Notes: generated by a model from the letters alone, not told the origin. 64,000 nt of DNA from Streptomyces sp. B21-083 (GCF_036898825.1 NZ_JARUND010000002.1:1302001-1366000); one strand, 5' to 3'. Positions 23,105 to 31,986 are shown, counted from the first letter of the stretch. A program made the numbers and translations.

Positions 23105-24856
23105 ATGGACAGCCGCCGCCCCCCGCTCGCCCCCTCCGCCACCCCCCGGAGTCTGCCGGAGTACGTGCGGCACTGGGCCGAAACCACCCCCGACCGCCGG
23201 GCGTTCACCTTCGTCGACCATCCCGCCCCGCAGTCGCGCGGCGTCCACCGCACCCTGACCTGGCGCCGACTGGACCTGCGGGTACGGGCGTTGGCCGCCC
23301 GGCTCGCCGAAGAGGCCGAGCCCGGAACCCGGGTCGCGGTGCTCTGCCCGCAGGGTACGGAGTACGTCAGCGCCTTCCTGGCGGCGCTCACGGCCGGACT
23401 GGTCGCCGTACCCCTGTACCCGCCCGGTCTCTCCGGGCACGCCGACCGGCTCGCGGCCGTGCTGGACGACGCGTCTCCGACGGTAGTGCTGACAACCAGC
23501 CATATTCGTGCTGATGTGCGGGACTTCTGTTCCCGCCTGCCGGTACGGATCATCGCCGTCGACCAAGTGGGCGCCGAAGCGAGGGATTTCCTGCCGGTCG
23601 CACCGGACGACGATGCCATCGCCTACCTCCAGTACACGTCCGGCTCGACCCGTTCCCCGGCCGGTGTGGAGATCAGTCACGGCAATGTCGTCGCCAACGC
23701 CCGTCAGGCGCTGGCCGCTTACGGGGTGGACGAGCGTCCGGTGACCTGTGTGGGCTGGCTGCCGCTCTACCACGACATGGGGCTCGTTCTGAGTGTCGCC
23801 GCTCCCGTCGAGCGGGGCCTGCTGTCGGTGCTCATGGATCCTGCCGCGTTCCTGCACGAGCCGGTGCGCTGGCTGCGGCTGCTCGCCGCGCATCCGCGCA
23901 CACTGAGCGCGGCACCCAACTTCGCCTACGACTACTGCGCTTCGACGGTCACCGACGCCCAGAAGAGGGAACTGCGACTGGACGGGGTCGCCGCGCTGCT
24001 CAACGGCAGCGAGCCGGTCCGCCCCGGCACCGCCGACCACTTCCACGCCGCCTTCGCCGCCCAGGGACTGGCGCCCGACACCCACTGTCCGTCGTACGGG
24101 CTCGCCGAGGCGACCGTCTTCGTCAGCGCCGCCCGGCCCGGGGAGCCGCTCAGCCGGTTCACGCTCGACCGTGACGCCCTCACCACCGGCAAGGCCCTGC
24201 CCGCGCGGGCCGACGATCCCACAGCCGTGACGCTGGCCGGCTGCGGGACTCCGGCGGGCCAGCTGGTCCGTATCGCCGACCCCGTGTCACGCGCCCGGTT
24301 GTCCGAGGGAGAGGTCGGCGAGATCTGGGTGCAGGGCCCCAACGTGGGGCGGGGCTACCGGAATCGGGACGAGCAGACCCGGCGGGTGTTCGGTGCCACG
24401 TTCGCCGACGACACCGCCGGTTCCGGTCGCTGGTTGCGGACCGGCGACCTGGGGACGTTCCTGGACGGGCAGTTGATCGTCACCGGGCGGCTGAAGGACC
24501 TCATCGTCGTCGACGGGCGCAACCACTACCCGCAGGACGTGGAGGCCTCGGTCCAGGAGGCGGACCCGGCCGTGCGGCGCGACCGGCTCGCCGCGTTCGG
24601 GGTGCCGGGTGACGCGGGCGAGCGGGTGGTCGTCGTGGCCGAACATGTACGGAGCGTCGGCCTCGCGGAGATCGACGTACCGGGGCTGGTGCGGGCCGTG
24701 CGCGCCGCCGTATCGGCTCGGCACGGGCTGCGGCTCGCCGACATCGTCCTCGTGCCGCCGGGCACCGTGCCCCGTACATCGAGCGGCAAGGTGGCACGGG
24801 CGCTGACCCGGCGACGCTATCTGGAGGGCGCCTACACGCCGGAGCCGGCCGCATGA
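23105..24856 (+). CDS. Long-chain fatty acyl-AMP ligase, FadD32-like
   Basis: The 583-residue adenylate-forming enzyme carries YTSGSTRSPAG (178-188), WLPLYHDMGL (218-227), YGLAEATVFV (331-340), GDLG (447-450), the FAAL-type GRNHYPQDVE (471-480) and catalytic Lys562 (SSGKVARA). Such ligases activate fatty acids as acyl-AMP and load an ACP instead of making acyl-CoA. FadD32 loads the meromycolic chain onto the N-terminal ACP of Pks13. Here the stop overlaps the PKS start by 4 bp (ATGA), so ligase and its ACP are translationally coupled. GAGGAG lies about 10 bp before the ATG at 23105. It is shorter than FadD32 of M. tuberculosis (about 637 residues). Confidence 0.92.
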   Translation: MDSRRPPLAPSATPRSLPEYVRHWAETTPDRRAFTFVDHPAPQSRGVHRTLTWRRLDLRVRALAARLAEEAEPGTRVAVLCPQGTEYVSAFLAALTAGLVAVPLYPPGLSGHADRLAAVLDDASPTVVLTTSHIRADVRDFCSRLPVRIIAVDQVGAEARDFLPVAPDDDAIAYLQYTSGSTRSPAGVEISHGNVVANARQALAAYGVDERPVTCVGWLPLYHDMGLVLSVAAPVERGLLSVLMDPAAFLHEPVRWLRLLAAHPRTLSAAPNFAYDYCASTVTDAQKRELRLDGVAALLNGSEPVRPGTADHFHAAFAAQGLAPDTHCPSYGLAEATVFVSAARPGEPLSRFTLDRDALTTGKALPARADDPTAVTLAGCGTPAGQLVRIADPVSRARLSEGEVGEIWVQGPNVGRGYRNRDEQTRRVFGATFADDTAGSGRWLRTGDLGTFLDGQLIVTGRLKDLIVVDGRNHYPQDVEASVQEADPAVRRDRLAAFGVPGDAGERVVVVAEHVRSVGLAEIDVPGLVRAVRAAVSARHGLRLADIVLVPPGTVPRTSSGKVARALTRRRYLEGAYTPEPAA

Positions 24857-27800
24857 GGGGCGCCGACGAGGGCCGGATACGCCGACTGGTCGCCGAACGG
24901 GTCGCCGCCTGGGGCGGTACGGCTCCCGAGGACGTGTCCATGGACCGGCCGCTGGCGGACCTCGGAATGTCGTCGCGGGACGCGGTCGTGCTGGCCGGGG
25001 ATCTCTCGCGGGCGACGGACCGTGAGCTGTCGGCGACGCTGCTGTGGGAGGCGCCCACCGGTGACGCTCTGGTGGCGTATCTGTGCCGCACGGAATCAGG
25101 GACGGAGGACGGGGTCGATCCGGTGAACAGACCGGCCCCTCCCCCGGCCTCGGCCGACGAACCCGTAGCGGTGATCGGGGTCGGCTGCCGGCTGCCCGGG
25201 GGTGTGCACGGGCCGGGTGACTACTGGCGGCTGCTGACCGACGGCGTCGACGCCGTCCGCCGGGTTCCCGAGGACCGGTGGCGCGACTTCGCCCCGTTCC
25301 CGCCCGACGAGGCACCCCTGTACGGGGGGTACCTCGACGACATCGCCGGGTTCGACGCCGACTTCTTCCGCGTCACCCCGCGCGAGGCCGCGGTGATGGA
25401 CCCGCAGCAGCGCATCCTTCTGGAGGTCGTGCACGAAGCTCTCGACCATGCCGCTGTCCCCGCCGCATCCCTCGCCGGCAGCGCCACCGGCGTCTTCGTC
25501 GGTGTCTCCGCCGCCGAGTACGGCTCACTCACCGGCGCCGACCCGGCGGCCGTCGACCCCTGGGCGCCCGCCGGTGCGGCGCCCAGTGTGACCGCCGGGC
25601 GGCTGGCCTATGTGCTGGACACACGGGGGCCGAGCATGGCCGTCGACACCGCCTGCTCGTCCTCGCTGGTCGCCGTGCACCAGGCCTGCGTCAGCCTGCG
25701 CACCGGTGAGAGCGACACGGCGATCGCCGCCGGAGTCAACCTGCTGCTCTCGCCGACCGTCAGCGTGGCGTTCCGGCGGGCCGGGGCTCTCGCGCCGGAC
25801 GGGCGGTGCAAGCCGTTCGCGGCGGCGGCCGACGGCATCGGGCGCGGCGAGGGATGCGCGGCCGTGCTGCTGAAGCGGCTGTCCGACGCCGAGCGGGACG
25901 GCGACCGTGTTCTCGCCGTCATCCGCGCCACGGCCGTCAACTCCGACGGCCGCTCCAACGGCCTCCTGGCGCCCAACCCCACAGCTCAGAAAGCCCTGTT
26001 GGCCACCGTCTATGCCCGCGCCGGGCTCGATCCGGCGCACATCGACCACGTCGAGGCGCACGGCACCGGTACCCCGCTCGGTGATCCGATCGAGGCGGGC
26101 GCGCTCAGTGCCGTGCTCGGTGCGGGCCGCGACCCCGACCAGCCGCTGCTGCTCGGTTCCGTCAAGGGCAACCTCGCCCATCTGGAGTCCGCGGCAGGCA
26201 TCGCCGGGCTGGTGAAGACGGTCCTCGCGCTGCACCACGACACCGTTCCGCCGTCCCTGCACTGCGCGGAGGGGAGCGCCCTGGGCGACGAACGGCTGCG
26301 GGTGGTCACCGAGTGCGAGCCGTGGCCGCGCTACGGCGGTACGGCCACCGCCGGGGTGTCCGGTTTCGGGTTCGGCGGCACCAACGCCCATGCGGTACTG
26401 GAGGAATGGCGGCCCGATGTCCTCCCGCCGCCCCAGGAGGAGGAACCGGTCTCCCGTCTCCACCTCCTCTCCGACGTCGAGACCATCCGGCTGCGGGACA
26501 CCGCGACCCGGCTCGCCGACTGGCTCCGTACGCCGGAGGGCAACGCCGCGCACCCCGCGGACGTGGCGCGTACGCTCGCCGGACGTGTCGGGCGGGGTAC
26601 TGTGCGCGCCGCGGTGGTCGCCCACGACGTCGGCGAACTGGCTGACGGGCTAAGGGCATTGGGGCAGGGGGAGTCGCACGCGCGGGTCGTGACGGGTGAG
26701 CGGGATCTCGTCGGGCGCGGGCCGGTGTGGGTGTTCTCCGGGTACGGCAGCCAGTGGGTCGGCATGGGGCGGCGGTTGCTGGCCGAGGAACCCGCCTTCG
26801 CCGCCGCCGTGGAGAAACTCGACGCGCAGATCGCCCCGGAGTGCGGGCTCTCCCTGTATGAGCACCTGGCGGACGGCGGCGACCTCGACCGTCTGGAGGT
26901 TGCCCAACCCGTGCTGTTCGGGCTTCAGTTGGCTCTCGCCGAGCTGTGGCGCTCGTACGGTGTCGAACCCGCCGCCGTCATCGGCCATTCCGTGGGTGAG
27001 GTGGCCGCCGCGGTGTGCGCGGGCGCCCTGGACGTGTCGGAGGCCGCCCGGGTGGTCGCCGTACGGGCCCGGCTGCTCAGCGGTCTGCGGGGCGGCGCCA
27101 TGGCTGTCGTCGACCTCGACGACGGTGAACTCGACGCCCTGGCACGGGACTTCCCGGGTGTCTGTGTCGCCGTGCACTCCTCGCCCGGGCAGAAGATCGT
27201 CGCCGGGGAGGAGCAGGCGGTGACCCGGCTCGTGCGGCGGCTGGAGCAGCAGGGGCGGACCGCTCGCGCCCTGCGGGTCGTCGGCGCCGGGCACTCGCCC
27301 CAAGTCGAGCCGCTGCTACCGGAGTTGCTGGATTCCCTGGCCGACATCCGGGGCGGCCGGCCCCGGGTCCCCGTCTACTCCACCGTCCTGGACGACCCGC
27401 GCGGCGACTCCCTCTTCGACGCCGCCCACTGGGCCGCGAACCTGCGGCGGCCCGTTCGCCTGGCCCGGGCCGTCGCTGCCGCCGCAGCCGACGGTCACAC
27501 CGCGTTCGTCGAGATCTCGCCACATCCGGTCCTGACCCGGGCCGTCCTCGACACCGCGCCCGGCGTCCTCGCCATCGGCACCCTGCGCCGCGACGGCGAC
27601 AGCGGTGCCGGGTTTCTGGCCCAGGTCGGCGCCCTGTACTGCGCGGGCGGGCGCCTGTCGTCACCTCCGGGCCACGTCATCGACCTGCCCGCGCCGCGCT
27701 GGCGGCACGTCCGGCACTGGTGGACGGACGGGCGTGCTACGCCCACGGCGCCAACGTCGCTCACGACCGGCGCGGTGACCGAAGAGGCCCACGTTCCGGA

Positions 27801-28854
27801 CACGTCCGTCTCCGGCCGGCTGCGTCATCACATCGCCGCCGTCACCGGCCACCCGGCGACCCGCCTCACACCTTCCACCCCACTGGCCGACCTCGGCCTG
27901 GACTCCCTGATGGCCGTCCGTATCCGCAGCGCGCTGGAAGCCGAGTACGGGATCGAGCTGCCCCTGCGCGAGCTGCTCGGCGCCGCCTCCGTCCAGGCGC
28001 TGGCCGACCGCCTCCAACAGGCGCTCCCCACAGGCGAGTCGGCCGGTCCCCTACGTACCCTGCGCGCCACCGGCTCCCGGCCTCCGCTCTTTCTCGTCCA
28101 CGCGGCCGGCGGCACGACCGACGTCTACCGGGCGCTGGTCGAACGGCTCGGTGAGGAGCGGCCGGTGTACGGACTGGAACGGCTCCCGGACGCCCGTACG
28201 GTGACCGAGAAAGCGCGCCACTACGCCGAGGCCATCGCCGACGCGCACCCCACCGGGCCCTGTCTGCTGGCTGGTTGGTCCTTCGGAGGCTTCGTCGCCC
28301 AGGAGACGGCACGGCAACTCGTCGCCGCCGGACGGGACGTGGAGCTCGTGGCACTCATCGACTCGGTACGGCCCCTCCCCCGGCCCGGCGACACCCCGGC
28401 CGACCGGATCCGCGCCCACTTCGAGGGCTTCGCCCATCATGTCGCCGACGCGTACGGCGCCCAACTGGATCTCCGGTACGACGAGTTGCTCGCGATGGAC
28501 GACGACGGCGAACGCATCGACACCGTGCTGCGGGCCCTGCGCGAGGTCGCCGACATACCGCCCGCCGCCCTGGAGCATCAGCGCTCCTCCTACCTGGACC
28601 TGAGGATCGGCGAGGCCCACCGCCCGGGGGCCTACGACGGGCGGGTGGTCCTGTACCGGGCCACCGAGCCCGCTCCGCACACCGTGCGCGACCCGGCGTA
28701 CGAACGGGACGACGAGTCGCTCGGCTGGGACGAGGTGTGCAGGCGGCTGACGGTCGTACCGGTCGCGGGGCACCATCTGTCGTTGCTCGACCCGCCGTAT
28801 GTGGACGAGATCGCCGCCCAGTTGCGGGGCGCACTCGACGAACAGAGCCGCTGA
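24853..28854 (+). CDS. Pks13-like type I polyketide synthase (ACP-KS-AT-ACP-TE)
   Basis: The 1333-residue protein has the domain order of mycobacterial Pks13: N-ACP (about 5-80, LGMSSRDAV with Ser41), KS (103-520; Cys268 in DTACSS, His403 in EAHGTG, His443 in KGNLAH), AT (625-935; Ser713 in GHSVGE), C-ACP (985-1057; Ser1018 in LGLDSL) and TE (1075-1330; Ser1143 in GWSFGG, likely Asp1170, His1307 or 1308). The SSRDAV phosphopantetheine motif of the first ACP is specifically like Pks13. Pks13 performs a Claisen condensation of a loaded fatty acid with a carboxyacyl extender and releases an alpha-alkyl beta-keto acyl product through the TE. All catalytic residues appear intact. There are no KR, DH or ER domains. 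The AT has GAGH (811-814) where malonyl or methylmalonyl ATs have HAFH or YASH. Confidence 0.93.
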   Translation: MRGADEGRIRRLVAERVAAWGGTAPEDVSMDRPLADLGMSSRDAVVLAGDLSRATDRELSATLLWEAPTGDALVAYLCRTESGTEDGVDPVNRPAPPPASADEPVAVIGVGCRLPGGVHGPGDYWRLLTDGVDAVRRVPEDRWRDFAPFPPDEAPLYGGYLDDIAGFDADFFRVTPREAAVMDPQQRILLEVVHEALDHAAVPAASLAGSATGVFVGVSAAEYGSLTGADPAAVDPWAPAGAAPSVTAGRLAYVLDTRGPSMAVDTACSSSLVAVHQACVSLRTGESDTAIAAGVNLLLSPTVSVAFRRAGALAPDGRCKPFAAAADGIGRGEGCAAVLLKRLSDAERDGDRVLAVIRATAVNSDGRSNGLLAPNPTAQKALLATVYARAGLDPAHIDHVEAHGTGTPLGDPIEAGALSAVLGAGRDPDQPLLLGSVKGNLAHLESAAGIAGLVKTVLALHHDTVPPSLHCAEGSALGDERLRVVTECEPWPRYGGTATAGVSGFGFGGTNAHAVLEEWRPDVLPPPQEEEPVSRLHLLSDVETIRLRDTATRLADWLRTPEGNAAHPADVARTLAGRVGRGTVRAAVVAHDVGELADGLRALGQGESHARVVTGERDLVGRGPVWVFSGYGSQWVGMGRRLLAEEPAFAAAVEKLDAQIAPECGLSLYEHLADGGDLDRLEVAQPVLFGLQLALAELWRSYGVEPAAVIGHSVGEVAAAVCAGALDVSEAARVVAVRARLLSGLRGGAMAVVDLDDGELDALARDFPGVCVAVHSSPGQKIVAGEEQAVTRLVRRLEQQGRTARALRVVGAGHSPQVEPLLPELLDSLADIRGGRPRVPVYSTVLDDPRGDSLFDAAHWAANLRRPVRLARAVAAAAADGHTAFVEISPHPVLTRAVLDTAPGVLAIGTLRRDGDSGAGFLAQVGALYCAGGRLSSPPGHVIDLPAPRWRHVRHWWTDGRATPTAPTSLTTGAVTEEAHVPDTSVSGRLRHHIAAVTGHPATRLTPSTPLADLGLDSLMAVRIRSALEAEYGIELPLRELLGAASVQALADRLQQALPTGESAGPLRTLRATGSRPPLFLVHAAGGTTDVYRALVERLGEERPVYGLERLPDARTVTEKARHYAEAIADAHPTGPCLLAGWSFGGFVAQETARQLVAAGRDVELVALIDSVRPLPRPGDTPADRIRAHFEGFAHHVADAYGAQLDLRYDELLAMDDDGERIDTVLRALREVADIPPAALEHQRSSYLDLRIGEAHRPGAYDGRVVLYRATEPAPHTVRDPAYERDDESLGWDEVCRRLTVVPVAGHHLSLLDPPYVDEIAAQLRGALDEQSR

Positions 28855-28876
28855 ACCGGACGACGAGGAGCAAGTC

Positions 28877-29815
28877 ATGGACCGTACCAGCACCGGAGTG
28901 TCCCGGCGCGCTGTCACCAAGGCCGGCACGGCCGTCGGTCTGACCGCGCTGTTCGGCACCAGAGCCGCCACCGCCCGAGCCGCGACCCGGCTCTCCGCCC
29001 GCACCCTGGACGTCTCCGTGTCGTCCCCCGCCCTGGGCCGCAGCGCGCCGGTCCGGCTGATCCTGCCGACGAGTTTCGGCACGCAACCGGGGCGGACCTA
29101 CCCCGTGCTGTATCTCCTGCACGGCGCCCACGACGACTACACGTCCTGGACCCGGGAGACGGACATCGAGGCCTTCACCGAGGGCAGGGACCTGATCGTG
29201 GCGATGCCGGACGCGGGGCCCACCGGCATTCCCACCGCCTGGCGCGGCGGCCCGAACTACGAGGCCTTCCAGCTCACGGAGGTCCCCGCGCTGCTGGCCC
29301 GCCAGTACCGGGCCTCCAATGTCCGGGCCGTCGCCGGGGTCTCGACCGGCGGCTACGGCGCCATGTCGCACGCGGCACGCCATCCGGGCATGTTCGCGGC
29401 GGCGGCCTCGTACAGCGGCATCCTCGACACCATGGCTCCCGGTGTGCCCCCACTCGTGGACGCCATCGTGGCCCGCGAGAACCTGGCGCCGGGCTCCCTG
29501 TGGGGCAACCCCTTCCTCAACGCCCTCACCTGGCGCGACTTCAACCCGCGCTCCCGCGCCGAAGGGCTGCGCGGCACCCCGCTGTACGTCTCCAGCGGCA
29601 GCGGGGTCGTCGGCGGCACCGGTGACTGGCTGCCCGAGGCCCTGGAAAGCGCCCTGTGGCTCTCCGCGCACGCCTTCACCGACACGCTCGCCCTGCTCCG
29701 CGTCCCGGTCACGACCCACTACTACACGGGAGGAGGACACAGCTGGGCCTACTGGAAGGGCGAGTTCAGCGCGTCGTGGCAACTGATTGCCAGGGGCCTG
29801 GGGTTGCCCGAGTGA
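28877..29815 (+). CDS. Tat-exported antigen 85 / MPT51-like alpha/beta-hydrolase
   Basis: The 312-residue protein begins with a twin-arginine signal (SRRAVTKAG) and hydrophobic stretch to about 36. The hydrolase resembles the antigen-85/esterase-D group: LYLLHGAHDDYTSW (78-91), nucleophile Ser156 in GVSTGG, and a C-terminal GGGHSWAYW with probable catalytic His288, close to the HSWEYW of antigen 85 proteins. Antigen 85 transfers mycolate to trehalose or arabinogalactan. Simple Streptomyces esterases share the fold, so mycolyltransferase activity is not established. ATG at 28877 follows GAGGAG, 22 bp after the PKS stop, so it is in the same operon. I infer that it acts outside the cell on the PKS product. 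Confidence 0.85.
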   Translation: MDRTSTGVSRRAVTKAGTAVGLTALFGTRAATARAATRLSARTLDVSVSSPALGRSAPVRLILPTSFGTQPGRTYPVLYLLHGAHDDYTSWTRETDIEAFTEGRDLIVAMPDAGPTGIPTAWRGGPNYEAFQLTEVPALLARQYRASNVRAVAGVSTGGYGAMSHAARHPGMFAAAASYSGILDTMAPGVPPLVDAIVARENLAPGSLWGNPFLNALTWRDFNPRSRAEGLRGTPLYVSSGSGVVGGTGDWLPEALESALWLSAHAFTDTLALLRVPVTTHYYTGGGHSWAYWKGEFSASWQLIARGLGLPE

Positions 29816-29937
29816 GGCCGGTACCGTCGGGGCACGGAACGGAGCGCAGGGGACATCCGTCCAACCCAGGACTTGTCCCTCGCCCCACGGGCACCAACCC
29901 GCGGGTGAGCCTCTTCCGGGTGAAAGGAGGGCCCTCT

Positions 29938-31170
29938 GTGGCGACCCCCGCCCCGCACGGTGTACCGGACGACCCCGGAGCCGCCGCTGTACCGCCCGAA
30001 CTGGCCAGACTGCTGCGCGACCAGTTGGAGGCCGTCGCCGACGAGGTGGAGGAGGAGGTACGCAGCCAGGTCCCCGAGTACGCCGTCCGGTCGGCCGACG
30101 GAGCGAGCCGCGCACTCCTCAGGTCCGGGGTCGTACAGGCGCTCACCCTGTTCGTCGACCACATCGCCGATCCGCGCGCCCGGGGAGACTCGATCACCGC
30201 GATCTACCACGAGCTGGGGCGCGGCGAGGCGCTGGAGGGCCACAGCCTCGAAACACTGCAGTCCGCGCTGCGGGTCGGGGGGCTGCACGCCTGGCGGCTG
30301 CTGGGCCGTGCGACGGAGGAACTCGGGCTGGACTCCGCGGTCATGGCCGGGCTGGGCGAGCTGGCGTTCCGGACCGTGCACGAGGTCGCCGAGGCAGCGG
30401 CGGCGGGGTACGCGGAGGGGCAGCTGCGCAGCGCGGACGAGCTGGAACGGCGCCGGGGGCGGCTGCTCGCCCTGTTGCTGGGCGAGCAGCCGGTGTTGCC
30501 GGAGGCGGTGCGGGACCTGGCGCACGGCGCCCGGTGGACCGTACCGCCGTACGTCGCGGTCGTCGTCCTCGCGGCCTCGCCGGACCAGCGGGAGGAGCGG
30601 CCGTTGGCTGCCGCCGGGGCGCTGGTGGACATGGAGTCCCGGCCGCCACGGATGCTGGTGCCCGACCCGGACGGCTCGGGCGGCTTCGGCGGCCGGGCGT
30701 TCACGCTCGCCCTGCGGGGGCGGCCGGCGGCGATCGGGCCGACGGTCCCCCTCACCGAGGCCGCCAGGTCGCTGCGCTGGGCCACCCGGGCCCTCGGGCT
30801 GATGGGGCGCGGGATACTCCCCCGGCACGGGGTGGTGCGCTGCGCCGACCATCTGTCGACGCTGCTGCTGCACAGCGACGAGCCCATGCTCGACCTGCTC
30901 CGGACGCGCGCCCTCGCTCCCCTCGACGGGGTCTCCGAGCAGCCGCGCGGCAGGCTCGCGGAGACACTGCTCGCATGGCTGCTCAGCGGCAGCAACGTGC
31001 CCGATGTCGCCGCCCGCCTACACGTCCACCCGCAGACGGTCCGCTATCGCCTGCGCCAACTGGAGAAGCTCTTCGGCGAGGCCCTGCACGACCCGGTAAA
31101 ACGCCTGGATCTGATCCTGGCACTCACGTCGGCACAAAAAGGCGAGGAATTCCTGAATTCCCGTCCATAA
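29938..31170 (+). CDS. PucR-family (CdaR-like) transcriptional regulator
   Basis: The 410-residue protein starts at GTG with a strong AAAGGAGG 7 bp upstream. A helical sensor half (about 15-170; LARLLRDQLEAVADEVEEEV) is followed by a GGDEF-like degenerate middle region and a C-terminal PucR-type HTH (VAARLHVHPQTVRYRLRQLEKLFG). Members usually sense metabolites and control adjacent catabolic or lipid genes. It sits between the antigen-85-like and cutinase-like genes of the lipid cluster and is a candidate cluster regulator. The ligand is unknown. Confidence 0.84.
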   Translation: MATPAPHGVPDDPGAAAVPPELARLLRDQLEAVADEVEEEVRSQVPEYAVRSADGASRALLRSGVVQALTLFVDHIADPRARGDSITAIYHELGRGEALEGHSLETLQSALRVGGLHAWRLLGRATEELGLDSAVMAGLGELAFRTVHEVAEAAAAGYAEGQLRSADELERRRGRLLALLLGEQPVLPEAVRDLAHGARWTVPPYVAVVVLAASPDQREERPLAAAGALVDMESRPPRMLVPDPDGSGGFGGRAFTLALRGRPAAIGPTVPLTEAARSLRWATRALGLMGRGILPRHGVVRCADHLSTLLLHSDEPMLDLLRTRALAPLDGVSEQPRGRLAETLLAWLLSGSNVPDVAARLHVHPQTVRYRLRQLEKLFGEALHDPVKRLDLILALTSAQKGEEFLNSRP

Positions 31171-31252
31171 CACTCGGTGCGGCAACACGAATACGTTCGG
31201 GACGTCCTTTCTCATAGGCGCTTGATCGCGCCCGACCCGCGAAGGATCCCCC

Positions 31253-31894
31253 ATGCGTATCCGCTTCTGTCTCGCCGCGCTCGCACTCGTCGGCGGGGCC
31301 GGACTGACCACCCTCTCGGCACCCGCCGCCACCGCCGCCGCCTGCAGCGACATCGACGTCGTCGCGGCTCGTGGCACGTTCGAGCCGGGCACGCTCGGCG
31401 CGATCGTCGGTGACCCGGTGTATTCCGCCCTCCAACGGAATCTGACGGGCAAAAGCCTGTCCAGCTACAAGGTGAACTACCCCGCGGACCTTTCCCTCAC
31501 GTCGGCCGCGCAGGGCAACTCGGATCTGGTGAACCACGTCCGGAGCCAGGCGGCCGCGTGCCCGAACCAGCGTTTCGTGCTCGTCGGCTATTCGCAGGGC
31601 GCTAACGTCGTCGACAACTCCGTCGGAATCAGCAGTGCCGGCGCGGTGGTCGGCAGCCCGATCGTGGCCACCATTCCCGCCGCACTGGAAGGGAGGGTCG
31701 CCGCGCTGCTGCTGTTCGGCAACCCGATCCGGGCGATCGGCAAGAGTGTCACCGGCACCTACCAGAGCCGCACCATCGACTTCTGCGCCAAGGGCGACCC
31801 CATCTGTGAGAACGGCGGGGGCGACGTGCTGGCGCACCTCGGCTACACGGCGAACACCGGCGCGGCGGCAGACTTCGCGGCGACCAAGGTCTGA
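31253..31894 (+). CDS. Secreted cutinase-like esterase (Culp/Rv3802c-type)
   Basis: The 213-residue protein has a Sec signal peptide (cleavage near ATAAA-CSD, about residue 30) and a small cutinase fold. The nucleophile is Ser114 in VGYSQGA, with Asp182 (KGDPIC) and His195 (AHLGY); four Cys positions fit the two family disulfides. Fungal cutinases hydrolyse plant cutin, and mycobacterial Culp proteins are lipases. Rv3802c (Culp6-type), next to fadD32 in mycobacteria, is an essential phospholipase/thioesterase linked to mycolate metabolism. The present gene could belong to the lipid cluster upstream or serve plant polymer attack. A strong terminator follows. Confidence 0.9.
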   Translation: MRIRFCLAALALVGGAGLTTLSAPAATAAACSDIDVVAARGTFEPGTLGAIVGDPVYSALQRNLTGKSLSSYKVNYPADLSLTSAAQGNSDLVNHVRSQAAACPNQRFVLVGYSQGANVVDNSVGISSAGAVVGSPIVATIPAALEGRVAALLLFGNPIRAIGKSVTGTYQSRTIDFCAKGDPICENGGGDVLAHLGYTANTGAAADFAATKV

Positions 31895-31941
31895 GCCGTC
31901 GGACCTGTCTGAGTCAACTCCCGTACGGGACACGGGAAAGA

Positions 31942-31966
31942 GCCCGGGAGGAATATCCTCCCGGGC
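31942..31966. terminator. Bidirectional hairpin terminator
   Basis: A perfect 11-bp stem (GCCCGGGAGGA paired with TCCTCCCGGGC) and a 3-nt loop ATA lie between the convergent cutinase and hydrolase genes, followed on the plus strand by CCTTCTTCC. Confidence 0.85.
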
Positions 31967-31986
31967 CCTTCTTCCATGGCAGGAAG

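Noticed and set aside
21445..23619. A 724-codon minus-strand frame across the carboxyltransferase and ligase genes
   Set aside because: It has no recognisable motifs and is fully covered by two well-supported genes.
21439..31894. Claim that the organism makes true mycolic acids
   Set aside because: Only the condensation and transfer set is visible. No meromycolate elongation or reductase genes are here, so only a mycolate-like product is proposed.
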